Shown: positions 53,874 to 63,351 of the stretch, in pieces | Layout: the number at the start of each line of letters is the position of its first letter | Position numbering within the stretch: the stretch's first letter is position 1 | Origin: CBDDGJ01 sp965199285 | GTDB taxonomy: Bacteria; Pseudomonadota; Alphaproteobacteria; RS24 | Length of the DNA: 64,000 nt | Assembly: GCA_965199285.1 (NCBI GenBank) | Contig: OZ240687.1 | Coordinates: forward strand, 1,240,001 to 1,304,000 | Direction of reading: 5' to 3' | Notes under the pieces: model-generated | What the model was told of the DNA's origin: nothing | Databases searched by the model: none | The model's input: the letters and a program-made list of their open reading frames with translations, nothing else | Position numbers and translations under genes: made by a program

Positions 53874-56800
53874 ATGAAATATCGTTTAGGGTTAGATGTG
53901 GGGACAAATTCATTGGGGTGGAGCGTTCTCAAGCTCGATGCAAATGATAATATTTGTGGCATTGAAGCGGCGGGGTCACGGATTTTTTCTGATGGGCGCG
54001 ACCAAAAAACAAAAGCAACATTGGCAGCCGAGCGACGTGTTGCCCGCTCAGCACGGCGGCGGCGCGACCGCTATAAGGATCGTCGTACGAAACTGTTAAA
54101 AGCGCTTACAGACATCGGACTGTTTCCATCTCATACGGCTGACCAAAAAGCCTTACAAATTGAAAACCCTTTGGAGCTACGTGCCAAAGCGCTTAAAGAG
54201 CAATTAACGCCCCATCAAATCGGCCGCGCTTTGTTTCATATTAATCAGCGTCGCGGGTTTCAGAGCAACCGCAAAGATAGAAGCGAAGAAACGACAAGTG
54301 GTACAGTTTCAGCCTCAGCGCGGATGCTGTTACAGGAAATGGAGTTGATTGATCCAGCCATATCAAAAGATGATTATAAAGACTTATCAAAAGATGAGAA
54401 AAAAGAGGCACGTCGCGCTGAAGCACAAGCCCGCAAAGAGGCGCTTGAGACATTACAATCCCGCCGCGATTTTAGCTTTGGAGTGTTTCTCTATCAGCGC
54501 CATCAAGACAAGCAGCCAACACGAGCAAGACCGGGCGCGGGCGAAGACGGAAAATTATATGATGTCTATCCCACCCGCGAGATTTATCAGGATGAATTTG
54601 ATAAAATCTGGAGCACGCAAGAAAAATATCACCCTGCATTGATGACGCAAGATGCGAAAGCTTGTATTCACAATATTATTTTCTATCAACGCCCCCTTAA
54701 AGCACAAGAGCGGGGAAAATGTGCCTATATGTCCGAATATGATCGCACCTTTCGGGCGATGCCAAGCTTCCAGCGCTATCGAATTTATCAGGAAGTCAAT
54801 AATCTGGAATGGTCGACCGCCACCAGGCAGCAAAAATTAATCGATTATCCAGAAGCCCGCAATGCGATTATCGATCTTTTGGAGTGCCCGCCAGTTGAAG
54901 AAGAACCGGAGAGAACGAAAGCGCAAGTGAGCTTTTTTAATATGAAGAAAATCCTAAAAAATCACAATCTTGCTGAAGGAAATTTTGAGTTTAATCTGGA
55001 GACTCCGAAACGTAAAAACCTAGATGCCAATCTGACCTCGCATATCATGCAAGCGGATGATTATGTCGGCGTGGCGTGGCATGAATGGGATTTACAAAAA
55101 CAAGATGATTTCATCAGCATTATTCTGGATGATGAACTTGATGATGAAAAGGTATTTCAACATTTAGAAGAATCTTATGGTCTAGACCAGCATCATGCTG
55201 AAAAATGTATGAATGCGCTTTTAGTGGATGGCACGGCCAGCGTGTCACGCGAAGCGGCACATTTAATGCTTGCAAAAATGCGGGATGAGGTGATCATCCA
55301 ACCTGATGCAGCAGCACTTTGTGCCGAAGAAGTTGATGGGTTTGTTGACCCAATGCGGGGAAAGAAAACGGGTGAAACTGCCTATCAACCCGAACCGCAT
55401 CTCCCCTATTATGGCGAACAGTTTCAAGATGCGCATATCATCCCTGGTAAACGTGACCCCAAGGATAAGAATGATGACCGCAAATTTTTCGGCGGGGTGA
55501 CCAACCCCACCGTCCATATTGCCCTTAATCAAATTCGGCAAGTGGTGAATGAACTGATTGACATATATGGTCACCCCCACTCAATCTCGATTGAATTAGG
55601 ACGCGAATTGCCAGAAGGTGAAAAAGGTCGAAAAGACATTGAAAAAGAACAGAAAGACAATCAAACTGACAATGAGCGGCTCGATAAAGAACTCCTCGAA
55701 ATGGGGCAGAGAACCAATCGCGATAATCGGCTACGCCTTAAATTATGGGAAGAATTGGGCGAGAACCCTGTTGACCGCCGCTGCCCTTTTTCGGGGGAGG
55801 TGATCGGTATTGGCGATCTATTCAATGGCACTGCTGAGATTGAGCACCTTATTCCCTTTAGCATTTCACTGGATGATAGCCGCGCCAATAAGGTGATTGC
55901 CACCCGCCGCGCTAATCGGGATAAGGGGCAGCGCACGCCGTTTGCGGCTTTTGGTGATAGTCCTGCTGGTTATGATTGGGAAGAGATTTTCGACCGCGCC
56001 CAGAATCTGCCCAAAGCAAAGCAATGGCGTTTTCAGCAAGATGCGATGGAGATATGGCTGCGTGACCATGCTGATTTTAGCGCGCGACACTTAAATGATA
56101 CCCGCTATATTGGCCGCATGACCCGTGAATATTTGCAGGCGATTTGTCATATTGATAAAATCGATGTGGTCACAGGGCGCTTAACCGCATTGCTGCGCGG
56201 TCATTGGGGCTTAAACAGTATTTTGAAAGAGCTGGAAAGCGAAGCCGCCCACCCAAGCGACCATAATCAGCCAGAAGAGGAACAAGATAAAAAATCCGGC
56301 AAAAAAAATCGCGACGACCATCGCCATCACGCCATTGATGCGATTGTCATTGGCATGACCAGTCGCAGCATTTTGCAAAAAGTCGCGACCGAAGCAAACC
56401 GAAGGGAGACCAATTCGCCAGACCTCAACAGCCTGTTTCCCAAAGATGCAAAGGGTCATAGCGTAATCGACCCGTGGGATGGGTTTCGTGATGAAGTTAA
56501 AAAAACTGCCCGCGATATTATCGTATCCCACAAGCGCAAGCGCAAAACAAGGCGCGCGGGCAGCAAAAATCAGCTCAGCAGCACGGGTGGCAAGCTTCTT
56601 AAGGCTAAGGCGTTTGGGTTGATAAAGCCAATTAATGAAGCGAAAAATAAATGGGAAACTGTTATCCGCCATCCCATCGTGGCTTTGAAAAAAGAAGAAC
56701 AATCTTTCAATAAACGAAAAGAGGTAGAAGCGATACGCGACGAACATCTGCGCCAACAATTTTTACAAGCCTTTGATGAGGCCGAAGCCAATGGACTTAA

Positions 56801-57356
56801 AGGTATAGAGGGAGTCACCAAACTGGCACAAGACAAAGGCATTCGCCGCTTGCGCTGCTATGATCGCGCACAGACAGTCATTCCTATTCGGGATAAAACC
56901 GGCAAAGCTTATAAAGCCTATATGAGTGGTGGCATTTGGGGGGTGGAGATTTATGCTTTTCCGGAGGGTCATAAAAAAGCTGATAAATGGGAAGGCGTGG
57001 TGATCACTCGCTTTAATGCCAATAAACCAGATTTTCAACCAGGGACGACTTACCGCCCCGACCGCTCAGCAAGGCTGGTGATGCGCTTACAGACAAATGA
57101 TTGTATTGAGATTGAGGAAAATGGCAAAAAACGCCTCATGCGATTACAGAAAATGGCACAAGCTGGTAATTTAACTTTTGCACCGCTGCATGAAGCAAAT
57201 GTAGCTAAACGCGCTAATGATAAGACGTTTAAGTTTCTTAATGCAAAGGCAAGCTCCCTACGCAACCTTAAGGCGCGGAAAGTGCATATCAGCCCCACGG
57301 GCAAGCTGAGTTATGAAGCCCGCCGCAAGCCTCGTCGCAAAAACAAAAAGGGATAG
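53874..57356 (+). CDS. cas9: Cas9 endonuclease, type II-C
   Basis: RNA-guided DNA nuclease of 1160 residues, within the II-C range. Ordered motifs: RuvC-I LGLDVGTNSLGWSV (D8), arginine-rich bridge helix RRVARSARRRRDRYKDRR (about 55-75), RuvC-II SIELGRELPEG (E574), HNH TAEIEHLIPFSISLDDSRANKV (H658), RuvC-III DDHRHHAIDAIVIG (H818, H819, D822), then a lysine-rich PAM-interacting end. All catalytic residues appear intact. The ATG at 53874 has GGAG six bases upstream; another ATG at 53862 is in frame but lacks one. cas1 follows seven bases later. Confidence 0.97.
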   Translation: MKYRLGLDVGTNSLGWSVLKLDANDNICGIEAAGSRIFSDGRDQKTKATLAAERRVARSARRRRDRYKDRRTKLLKALTDIGLFPSHTADQKALQIENPLELRAKALKEQLTPHQIGRALFHINQRRGFQSNRKDRSEETTSGTVSASARMLLQEMELIDPAISKDDYKDLSKDEKKEARRAEAQARKEALETLQSRRDFSFGVFLYQRHQDKQPTRARPGAGEDGKLYDVYPTREIYQDEFDKIWSTQEKYHPALMTQDAKACIHNIIFYQRPLKAQERGKCAYMSEYDRTFRAMPSFQRYRIYQEVNNLEWSTATRQQKLIDYPEARNAIIDLLECPPVEEEPERTKAQVSFFNMKKILKNHNLAEGNFEFNLETPKRKNLDANLTSHIMQADDYVGVAWHEWDLQKQDDFISIILDDELDDEKVFQHLEESYGLDQHHAEKCMNALLVDGTASVSREAAHLMLAKMRDEVIIQPDAAALCAEEVDGFVDPMRGKKTGETAYQPEPHLPYYGEQFQDAHIIPGKRDPKDKNDDRKFFGGVTNPTVHIALNQIRQVVNELIDIYGHPHSISIELGRELPEGEKGRKDIEKEQKDNQTDNERLDKELLEMGQRTNRDNRLRLKLWEELGENPVDRRCPFSGEVIGIGDLFNGTAEIEHLIPFSISLDDSRANKVIATRRANRDKGQRTPFAAFGDSPAGYDWEEIFDRAQNLPKAKQWRFQQDAMEIWLRDHADFSARHLNDTRYIGRMTREYLQAICHIDKIDVVTGRLTALLRGHWGLNSILKELESEAAHPSDHNQPEEEQDKKSGKKNRDDHRHHAIDAIVIGMTSRSILQKVATEANRRETNSPDLNSLFPKDAKGHSVIDPWDGFRDEVKKTARDIIVSHKRKRKTRRAGSKNQLSSTGGKLLKAKAFGLIKPINEAKNKWETVIRHPIVALKKEEQSFNKRKEVEAIRDEHLRQQFLQAFDEAEANGLKGIEGVTKLAQDKGIRRLRCYDRAQTVIPIRDKTGKAYKAYMSGGIWGVEIYAFPEGHKKADKWEGVVITRFNANKPDFQPGTTYRPDRSARLVMRLQTNDCIEIEENGKKRLMRLQKMAQAGNLTFAPLHEANVAKRANDKTFKFLNAKASSLRNLKARKVHISPTGKLSYEARRKPRRKNKKG

Positions 57357-57362
57357 CTATAA

Positions 57363-58310
57363 ATGGCAGGGCAAATTGTTGAAATCACCAATCCACGCCA
57401 TCTGCTTCACAAATCACGCGGCTTTTTGCAGGTAAAACATGAGGGGGATATTTTAGGGCAAGTGCCGCTAGATGATATTGCTGCCGTGATTATTTCGGTT
57501 CCGGGGTGCATGCTCTCCAGCAATGTGCTCGATCAATTTGCCCATCGCAATATCCCGATTGTAACTTGTGGCGATAATTACCTTCCCAGTAGTTGGACAT
57601 TACCCATCCAAGGTCATAATCGGCAATTTCAGACCATGCGGGCGCAAGCCATGCTCACCGCGCCGCGCCGCAAACGCGCCTGGCAAATCATTGTGAAAGC
57701 CAAAATTACTAATCAAGCAGAGGTTTTGGAAAGGGCGGGGAAATCCCCCAAACCATTACAGAATTTAGCTAATAGAGTGCGCTCTGGTGACCCTGAAAAT
57801 CATGAAGCACAAGCGGCGCGGATTTATTGGCGCACTCTTTTCGGCGATGATTTTCGTCGTGACCGCGCCGCACAAGGCTTAAATGCCGCCTTAAATTATA
57901 GCTATGCCATTATCCGCGCCTGCATCGCGCGTGGCGTGGTAAGTGCGGGCCTTCATCCCAGTTTCAGCCTGCATCATAAAAACCCGCAAAACCCACTTAA
58001 TTTAGTTGATGATCTGATTGAACCTTTTCGCCCGATAGCCGATTATCTTCTGTGGCATCATGTCAAGAACCATAATCAAGAGGAAAAAATAGAACTCGAT
58101 AGACAAACCAAAACAGCCTTGGCCGCGCTTATCAATTTACCCTTGCCAATGGCGGATGAAAGCTCTCCCCTTTCCATCGCCGCCGCCAAAACCGCGCGCA
58201 GCCTAGCGGGGTGGTGCATGGATGAACGCGATGATTTGCTCTGCCCGAAACTACCGCTTTTTCTGGAAATGGCCGCCCTTACCTCCATATCGCCAGAGGA
58301 ACCCGCTTAA
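57363..58310 (+). CDS. cas1: Cas1 integrase, type II
   Basis: Metal-dependent integrase that inserts new spacers. N-terminal beta domain (MAGQIVEITNPRHLLHKSRG, IISVPGCMLSSNVLDQFAHR), helical domain with E148 (ENHEAQAARIYW), H204/H205 (GLHPSFSLHH) and D217/E220 (LVDDLIEPFRP). 315 residues, normal. Seven bases after cas9 and adjoining cas2 (TAAATG). Confidence 0.96.
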   Translation: MAGQIVEITNPRHLLHKSRGFLQVKHEGDILGQVPLDDIAAVIISVPGCMLSSNVLDQFAHRNIPIVTCGDNYLPSSWTLPIQGHNRQFQTMRAQAMLTAPRRKRAWQIIVKAKITNQAEVLERAGKSPKPLQNLANRVRSGDPENHEAQAARIYWRTLFGDDFRRDRAAQGLNAALNYSYAIIRACIARGVVSAGLHPSFSLHHKNPQNPLNLVDDLIEPFRPIADYLLWHHVKNHNQEEKIELDRQTKTALAALINLPLPMADESSPLSIAAAKTARSLAGWCMDERDDLLCPKLPLFLEMAALTSISPEEPA

Positions 58311-58652
58311 ATGAGCCGCCGCGCTCACCTAAGCCCCTATAAAATCATGTGGCTGTTTGTGATGTTTGATTTGCCGGTTGGCACAAAAAAAGAGCGCAAG
58401 CAGGCAAGCGGGTTTCGCAATCATCTGCTTGATCTCGGTTTTGAAATGTCACAATTTTCAGTCTATATGAAATATTGCGCATCTGGTGAAAAAGCAGATT
58501 CCATCGGCAATCAGATTCAAACAGAATTGCCCACAGGCGGCAAAGTTGATATACTCACAATAACAGATAAACAATTTACCCATATCAAGCGATTCTATGC
58601 CAAAAAACCCAAAAAAAATGACGGAAAACCAAGCCAATTACACTTATTTTGA
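58311..58652 (+). CDS. cas2: Cas2 adaptation protein
   Basis: Small ferredoxin-fold partner of Cas1. FVMFDLPVGTKKERKQASGF and FEMSQFSVYMKYCA match type II Cas2, and D20-like aspartate lies in MFDLP. 113 residues; the stop of cas1 touches the ATG. No csn2 or cas4 gene follows, which is what fixes subtype II-C. Confidence 0.95.
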   Translation: MSRRAHLSPYKIMWLFVMFDLPVGTKKERKQASGFRNHLLDLGFEMSQFSVYMKYCASGEKADSIGNQIQTELPTGGKVDILTITDKQFTHIKRFYAKKPKKNDGKPSQLHLF

Positions 58653-58653
58653 A

Positions 58654-58685
58654 GCGATTTCCACCCTAAAAACGGGGGAAATCGC
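58654..58685. terminator. hairpin between cas2 and the array
   Basis: gcgatttccaccc and gggggaaatcgc pair with one bulge around a short loop. There is no strong T-run in either direction. It may end cas transcription or mark the end of leftward crRNA transcripts. Confidence 0.45.
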
Positions 58686-58713
58686 AACAAAATCAACAAG
58701 CTAACCAAGGTCT

Positions 58714-59082
58714 GTTGTACCACATAGGAAAAAGAATTGCTAGGACAACTATTAGAGCCTGTATCCGCCCGCAATGATATGTTGTACCACATAGGAAAAA
58801 GAATTGCTAGGACAACCCTTGCCCGCTCCATTCGCCTTCAACTCCGGTTGTACCACATAGGAAAAAGAATTGCTAGGACAACCTTTCAATGAGAACGTGC
58901 CGCTCTCAATAAGTTGTACCACATAGGAAAAAGAATTGCTAGGACAACAGATATCCAGCCACATATGAAGGCCATTTTAGTTGTACCACATAGGAAAAAG
59001 AATTGCTAGGACAACTCAGGGCTTGGTTTGACGCTCACGATCTCGGGTTGTACCACATAGGCAAAAGAATTGCTAGGACAAC
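58714..59082 (-). CRISPR. CRISPR array, six repeats and five spacers
   Basis: 36-base repeats (gttgtaccac...taggacaac on the + strand) start at 58714, 58781, 58847, 58913, 58980 and 59047; spacers are 30-31 bases. The last repeat (59047) differs by one base (a to c, giving cataggcaaaag). On the minus strand each repeat ends in TGGTACAAC, an extended -10 motif as in Neisseria-type II-C arrays, so each spacer may be read leftward from a promoter in the repeat before it. Pairing with the minus-strand tracrRNA agrees. Strand call is therefore inferred, not measured. Confidence 0.97.
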
Positions 59083-59200
59083 AACCCCAATAAAAAGGCA
59101 GATGGTCGGCGGGGGGAAGAAAATATTTGCGGCGCTTAGAAATTTTAAGCGGATTTGACACTGGCGCTTGGATGTTTTGGCATATCCGAATGTGGATAAT
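59083..59200. other. spacer region right of the CRISPR array, possible leader
   Basis: 118 bases without a gene, moderately AT-rich, containing a six-base hairpin (cgctta/taagcg) near 59135. If the array is read leftward, this side is the leader; if rightward, it is the trailer. Nothing decides it here. Confidence 0.35.
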
Positions 59201-59386
59201 ATGGTTAATAAGAGATGTTTTTTAATTTTATGCGCCATGTTTGTGCTTGCAGTTATGCTTGGCGCGTGTAGCAATAGTAATGATGATAGAGCGCAGAAAA
59301 ATATCCCAGATTGTATTCAGCTAGACACTCATGAAAACCGAGATGGTAATGCTTTTTATTGGCAGAACAATCTGCGAGCTGGATAA
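59201..59386 (+). CDS. putative small lipoprotein
   Basis: About 61 residues: basic start MVNKRC, hydrophobic FLILCAMFVLAVMLGAC with lipobox LGAC, then SNSNDDRAQKNIPDC. The ATG at 59201 is preferred over a start at 59168. No ribosome site stands out and no family is recognised, so it may be a chance ORF. Confidence 0.4.
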   Translation: MVNKRCFLILCAMFVLAVMLGACSNSNDDRAQKNIPDCIQLDTHENRDGNAFYWQNNLRAG

Positions 59387-59437
59387 ATCTGGCCGGTTTG
59401 CTATAGTCTAACAAGACGATAAGAGAGGGAGACGACC

Positions 59438-60550
59438 ATGCAGGCATTACAGACACAGCGCGATAATATCACCAACACCAAACTCATCAGCACAGATAAG
59501 GGGGCGGATGATTTTGAACTGGCAGATGGTGAGGTGCTGCTGCGGGTGGAGCGCTTTGCCTTTACCGCCAATAATATAACCTATGGCACTGTCGGCGAGC
59601 AGGTTGGCTATTGGCAGTTTTTCCCCCCGCCTATTCCCGATACAGAGCATGATTGGGGCATGATCCCCGTATGGGGGTTTGCGCAAGTGGTGCGCTCAAC
59701 CATTGACGAGATCAAAGCAGGCGAGCGGCTTTATGGCTATTTCCCAATGGCGACATTTCTCACCATCACGCCGATAAAAATCGCCCCAGACCGCTTGGTG
59801 GATGGCGCGGCGCATCGGGCAGAATTGCCACCTGTCTATAATCAATATAATCGATTGGGGAGCGCGCCGACAGATATCGGGGGTGAAAATTTGCAGGCCT
59901 TGCTGATGCCGCTTTATGTCACTTCTTTTTGTTTGGCTGATTGTCTGGCGACAGAAAACAAAGATGCCGCGCAAGTGATAATTGTCAGTGCCTCGAGCAA
60001 AACCAGCATCGGCCTTGCCTATGGGCTATCCTTACGCGAGGCGGAAAACCGCCCGCATATTGTCGGCCTTACCTCACCGGCAAATGTGGATTTTGTAAAT
60101 CAGCTTGGTCTTTATGACCAAACTATTTCTTATGATGAATTGGCAATGATTGACACGAGCATGCCCACCGCAATGGTGGATATGTCGGGCAATCGCGCAG
60201 TTTTGGGGGAAGCGCATCAGCGATTAGGAGATCATATGCTATGGTGTCATAATGTTGGCCTCACCCATTGGGATGATAGCGAAACCGCACAAGACCCGTT
60301 AGCAGCGCATCTTAATCGAGAGCGTAGCGCCATGTTTTTTGCCCCCGCCTATATTCAAAAATGCGTTGCCGCTTGGGGACATGATGAATATGACAAGCGA
60401 ATTAAAGCATTTATGCAAGGCGGGGTTACGCATGCGCGCGACTGGCTCAATATTGCTGAAATTGATGGTCTTGCCGCATTTACAAAAATTTATGATGAAG
60501 TGGTTGCCGGAAAAATCTCCCCCCAACAAGGGTTGATTATCTCTATTTAA
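59438..60550 (+). CDS. DUF2855 protein
   Basis: 370 residues resembling the DUF2855 family, distantly MDR-like: GEVLLRVERFAFTANNITYG, PVWGFAQVVRSTIDEIKAGERLYGYFPM, LADCLATENKDAAQVIIVSASSKTS and TAMVDMSGNRAVLGEAH. GAGGGAG precedes the ATG. Stands alone between the CRISPR locus and the ABC exporter. Function unknown, possibly oxidoreductase-like. Confidence 0.82.
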   Translation: MQALQTQRDNITNTKLISTDKGADDFELADGEVLLRVERFAFTANNITYGTVGEQVGYWQFFPPPIPDTEHDWGMIPVWGFAQVVRSTIDEIKAGERLYGYFPMATFLTITPIKIAPDRLVDGAAHRAELPPVYNQYNRLGSAPTDIGGENLQALLMPLYVTSFCLADCLATENKDAAQVIIVSASSKTSIGLAYGLSLREAENRPHIVGLTSPANVDFVNQLGLYDQTISYDELAMIDTSMPTAMVDMSGNRAVLGEAHQRLGDHMLWCHNVGLTHWDDSETAQDPLAAHLNRERSAMFFAPAYIQKCVAAWGHDEYDKRIKAFMQGGVTHARDWLNIAEIDGLAAFTKIYDEVVAGKISPQQGLIISI

Positions 60551-60642
60551 GGCCTTTCTTCTGGTCATTTTGTGAATATAAGCGCCGCTTGCTAATGGGG
60601 TGTACTACTTGCTATAAGAGCGCTTGAAAAGGAGTCGCTTTT

Positions 60643-62442
60643 ATGTCTGATGCGCATATATCCCCTGAAGAGGCTGCGGCGCGGCGACCAAAAGCCCGCA
60701 CGCTTAGGCCATTATCAGCCCTTATGCCGTTTTTGCGGCACTATTATTGGGCGATTTTAGGCGCGTTTATCTCTTTAACGATTGCGACATTGGCAACATT
60801 GGCTTTGCCGGTGGCGGTGCGCTTTATGATTGATTATGGCTTTTCCGCAACCGATGCGGCAGCGATTGACCAATATTTTATCGCCATGTTTGGAGTTGCG
60901 ATTATTCTTGGCCTTGCCAGTGCCGCGCGATTTTATTTTGTCACTTGGATTGGGGAGCGCGTGACCTCTGATTTGCGCCGTGCCGTTTACAATCATATCA
61001 CCACCTTAAGTCCGGTTTTTTTCGAAACCATTCGCACCGGCGAAGTGCTATCGCGCTTAACCGCCGATATTACGCTCATTCGGCAAGTGCTGGCATCCTC
61101 CGCCTCGGTTGCGTTACGCAATTTATTTTTATTTGTCGGCTGTGCGATTATGCTTGTCTATACCAGTACAGAATTAAGCGCCCTTGCCGCGCTTGCGTTG
61201 CCGACAGTGATTGTGCCAGTGGTGGTGTTTGGACGATGGGTAAGGCGGCTGGCGCGGGCCAGCCAAGACCGGATTGCCGATACATCAGCACATGCGGCCG
61301 AAACCCTATCCGCAATGAATATTGTGCAAGCCTTTACCCATGAAACGCAAGACCGCGCTCGTTTCTCGGAAGCGGTCGAGGCGGCGTTTCAAGTGGCGCG
61401 CTGGCGCATTTTGGCGCGCGCCCTTCTCACCGCTCTGGCGATTGTACTGGTGTTTGGGGCGGTGGTGATTATCCTCTGGCTTGGCGCGCAAAATGTTCTG
61501 GCAGGTGAAATGACCGGCGGCGTGCTAGGACAATTTATCCTTTATGCAGTGCTGGCAGCAACTGGCATTGGCGCTTTATCAGAAGTATGGGGCGATATTC
61601 AACAAGCGGCCGGCGCAACCGAAAGATTGGCGGAATTATTAGCGGTAGAACCCGCCATAAAAGCCCCCGCCCAACCACAAAGCCTGCCAGATAATTCACA
61701 AAGAATGATTGCCTTTGAGCATATTGATTTTGCCTATCCGACCCGCCCTGACCAAGCCGCGCTTACTGATTTTTCGCTCACCATTGGCGCTGGTGAAACA
61801 GTGGCACTGGTTGGCCCTTCAGGGGCGGGAAAAAGCACTGTCTTTCAGCTCTTGCTCAGATTTTATGACCCGCAAAAGGGGCGTATCTCAATCGATGCGG
61901 TTAATCTGGTTGATGCCGACCCGATAAGCATTCGGGAAAATCTCGCCTTTGTGCCGCAAGAGACAATTATTTTTGCGACTAGCATATTTGAAAATATCCG
62001 CTTTGGCAGTGCGCAGGCAACACGGCAAGAAGTTGAACAAGCGGCTCGCGCCGCCCAAGCGCATGAGTTTATTATCGCTTTGCCGCAAGGCTATGAAACT
62101 ATTTTGGGCGAACGCGGCATCACCCTATCGGGCGGCCAGCGCCAGCGCCTTGCAATTGCGCGTGCTTTGTTACGCAATGCGCCGATTTTATTATTAGATG
62201 AGGCAACATCATCTCTGGATGCGCAAAGCGAGGCTTTTATTCAACAGGGGCTGGCGCAACTAATGCAAGGGCGGACAACGCTTATCATTGCGCATCGGCT
62301 CGCTACCATCTTAAAAGCCGACCGGATTATTGTCATGGATCAGGGGCAAATTATTGGCGAAGGCACGCATGAAGAATTGCTTCAAAAAAATGAACTTTAT
62401 GCGCGGCTAGCGCATTTACAATTTGATCAGGCCGCAGAATGA
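60643..62442 (+). CDS. ABC exporter (MsbA/AarA-like half transporter)
   Basis: Fused six-helix membrane domain (about 30-320) and ATPase: Walker A GPSGAGKST, signature LSGGQRQRLAIARAL, Walker B ILLLDEATSSLD, H-switch AHRLATIL. 599 residues; works as a homodimer. The membrane part is of the lipid/multidrug flippase type (GRLVRRLARASQDR-like coupling region). It overlaps the following phosphatase gene by four bases. Substrate unknown. Confidence 0.88.
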   Translation: MSDAHISPEEAAARRPKARTLRPLSALMPFLRHYYWAILGAFISLTIATLATLALPVAVRFMIDYGFSATDAAAIDQYFIAMFGVAIILGLASAARFYFVTWIGERVTSDLRRAVYNHITTLSPVFFETIRTGEVLSRLTADITLIRQVLASSASVALRNLFLFVGCAIMLVYTSTELSALAALALPTVIVPVVVFGRWVRRLARASQDRIADTSAHAAETLSAMNIVQAFTHETQDRARFSEAVEAAFQVARWRILARALLTALAIVLVFGAVVIILWLGAQNVLAGEMTGGVLGQFILYAVLAATGIGALSEVWGDIQQAAGATERLAELLAVEPAIKAPAQPQSLPDNSQRMIAFEHIDFAYPTRPDQAALTDFSLTIGAGETVALVGPSGAGKSTVFQLLLRFYDPQKGRISIDAVNLVDADPISIRENLAFVPQETIIFATSIFENIRFGSAQATRQEVEQAARAAQAHEFIIALPQGYETILGERGITLSGGQRQRLAIARALLRNAPILLLDEATSSLDAQSEAFIQQGLAQLMQGRTTLIIAHRLATILKADRIIVMDQGQIIGEGTHEELLQKNELYARLAHLQFDQAAE

Positions 62443-63266
62443 GCAGCCCGTCACCGCATGATCCTAAAAAAATGCACGCTTTGTGTCAGCTTGCGCTGGA
62501 TGCGGGAGCCTGTATCGCCGCCCATCATCATAAGGGCGTCGAAAAAGAAATAAAAAGCGATAAAAGCATTGTCACCATTGCCGATCGTGAAGCGGAAGAT
62601 ATTCTAACCAAAGGCCTGGCGCACATCTTTCCACAAATTCAAGTGATTGGGGAAGAGGCTTGTGCCGAAGACATGCCCTCGCATATTCGCTCACAGTTCT
62701 TTTTGCTCGACCCATTAGACGGAACATATGAGTTTGTAAATGGCGGTAAAGACTTCACTGTCAATATTGGTCTTATCAATAATCACTATCCCGTCGCGGG
62801 GGTAATTTATGCGCCTTTGCTCGAAGCGCTTTATATTTCTGGCGATGAATGCGCTTATAAAGCAGAGATTGCGCCCGATGGTGATCTGGCAAAAGTTGAT
62901 TTTCATCCCCTCCGTACTGATGCGTTTAACACCCAAAAAGGGGTGCGTGTGATTGCCAGCAAATCACACCGCAATGAACGCACCGAAGCGATGATTGAAA
63001 AATTAAATGTGGCGGAACTTGTTGCCACTGGCTCATCGCTAAAATTTTGTGTTATTGCCGAAGGCAAGGCCGATTTTTATCCCCGCTATGGCAGGACAAT
63101 GGAATGGGATACAGCGGCAGGGCAAGCCATATTAGAAGCCGCAGGCGGGCAAGTCTGCTTTACAGATGGTCGCCGCCTGTCTTATGGAAAGCATGAACGG
63201 GGATTAGATAATCCCGATTTTATTGCGTCTGGACAAGAAAACTGGCCGGCGTTTTTGAAAAAATAA
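62439..63266 (+). CDS. cysQ: 3'(2'),5'-bisphosphate nucleotidase CysQ-like
   Basis: Inositol monophosphatase-superfamily phosphatase. Metal sites in IGEEACAEDMPSH and FLLDPLDGTYEFVNGG, then GRTMEWDTAAGQAILEAAGG at the C-terminus. VNGGKDFTVNIGLI favours CysQ (removing adenosine 3',5'-bisphosphate from sulfate assimilation) over HisN. 275 residues. Coupled by ATGA to the exporter gene. Confidence 0.85.
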   Translation: MSSPSPHDPKKMHALCQLALDAGACIAAHHHKGVEKEIKSDKSIVTIADREAEDILTKGLAHIFPQIQVIGEEACAEDMPSHIRSQFFLLDPLDGTYEFVNGGKDFTVNIGLINNHYPVAGVIYAPLLEALYISGDECAYKAEIAPDGDLAKVDFHPLRTDAFNTQKGVRVIASKSHRNERTEAMIEKLNVAELVATGSSLKFCVIAEGKADFYPRYGRTMEWDTAAGQAILEAAGGQVCFTDGRRLSYGKHERGLDNPDFIASGQENWPAFLKK

Positions 63267-63351
63267 TCAATCAGCACACTCATTATTCTGCTCGAATCAG
63301 AATAGGATTGGGTGGCAAATATAAAGCCATGTGTTTATAGGGAGTCATGCA

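Noticed and set aside
58595..58964. Minus-strand ORFs running through the CRISPR array
   Set aside because: They are translations of the repeats (the same SNSFSYVVQ peptide recurs) without starts or ribosome sites.
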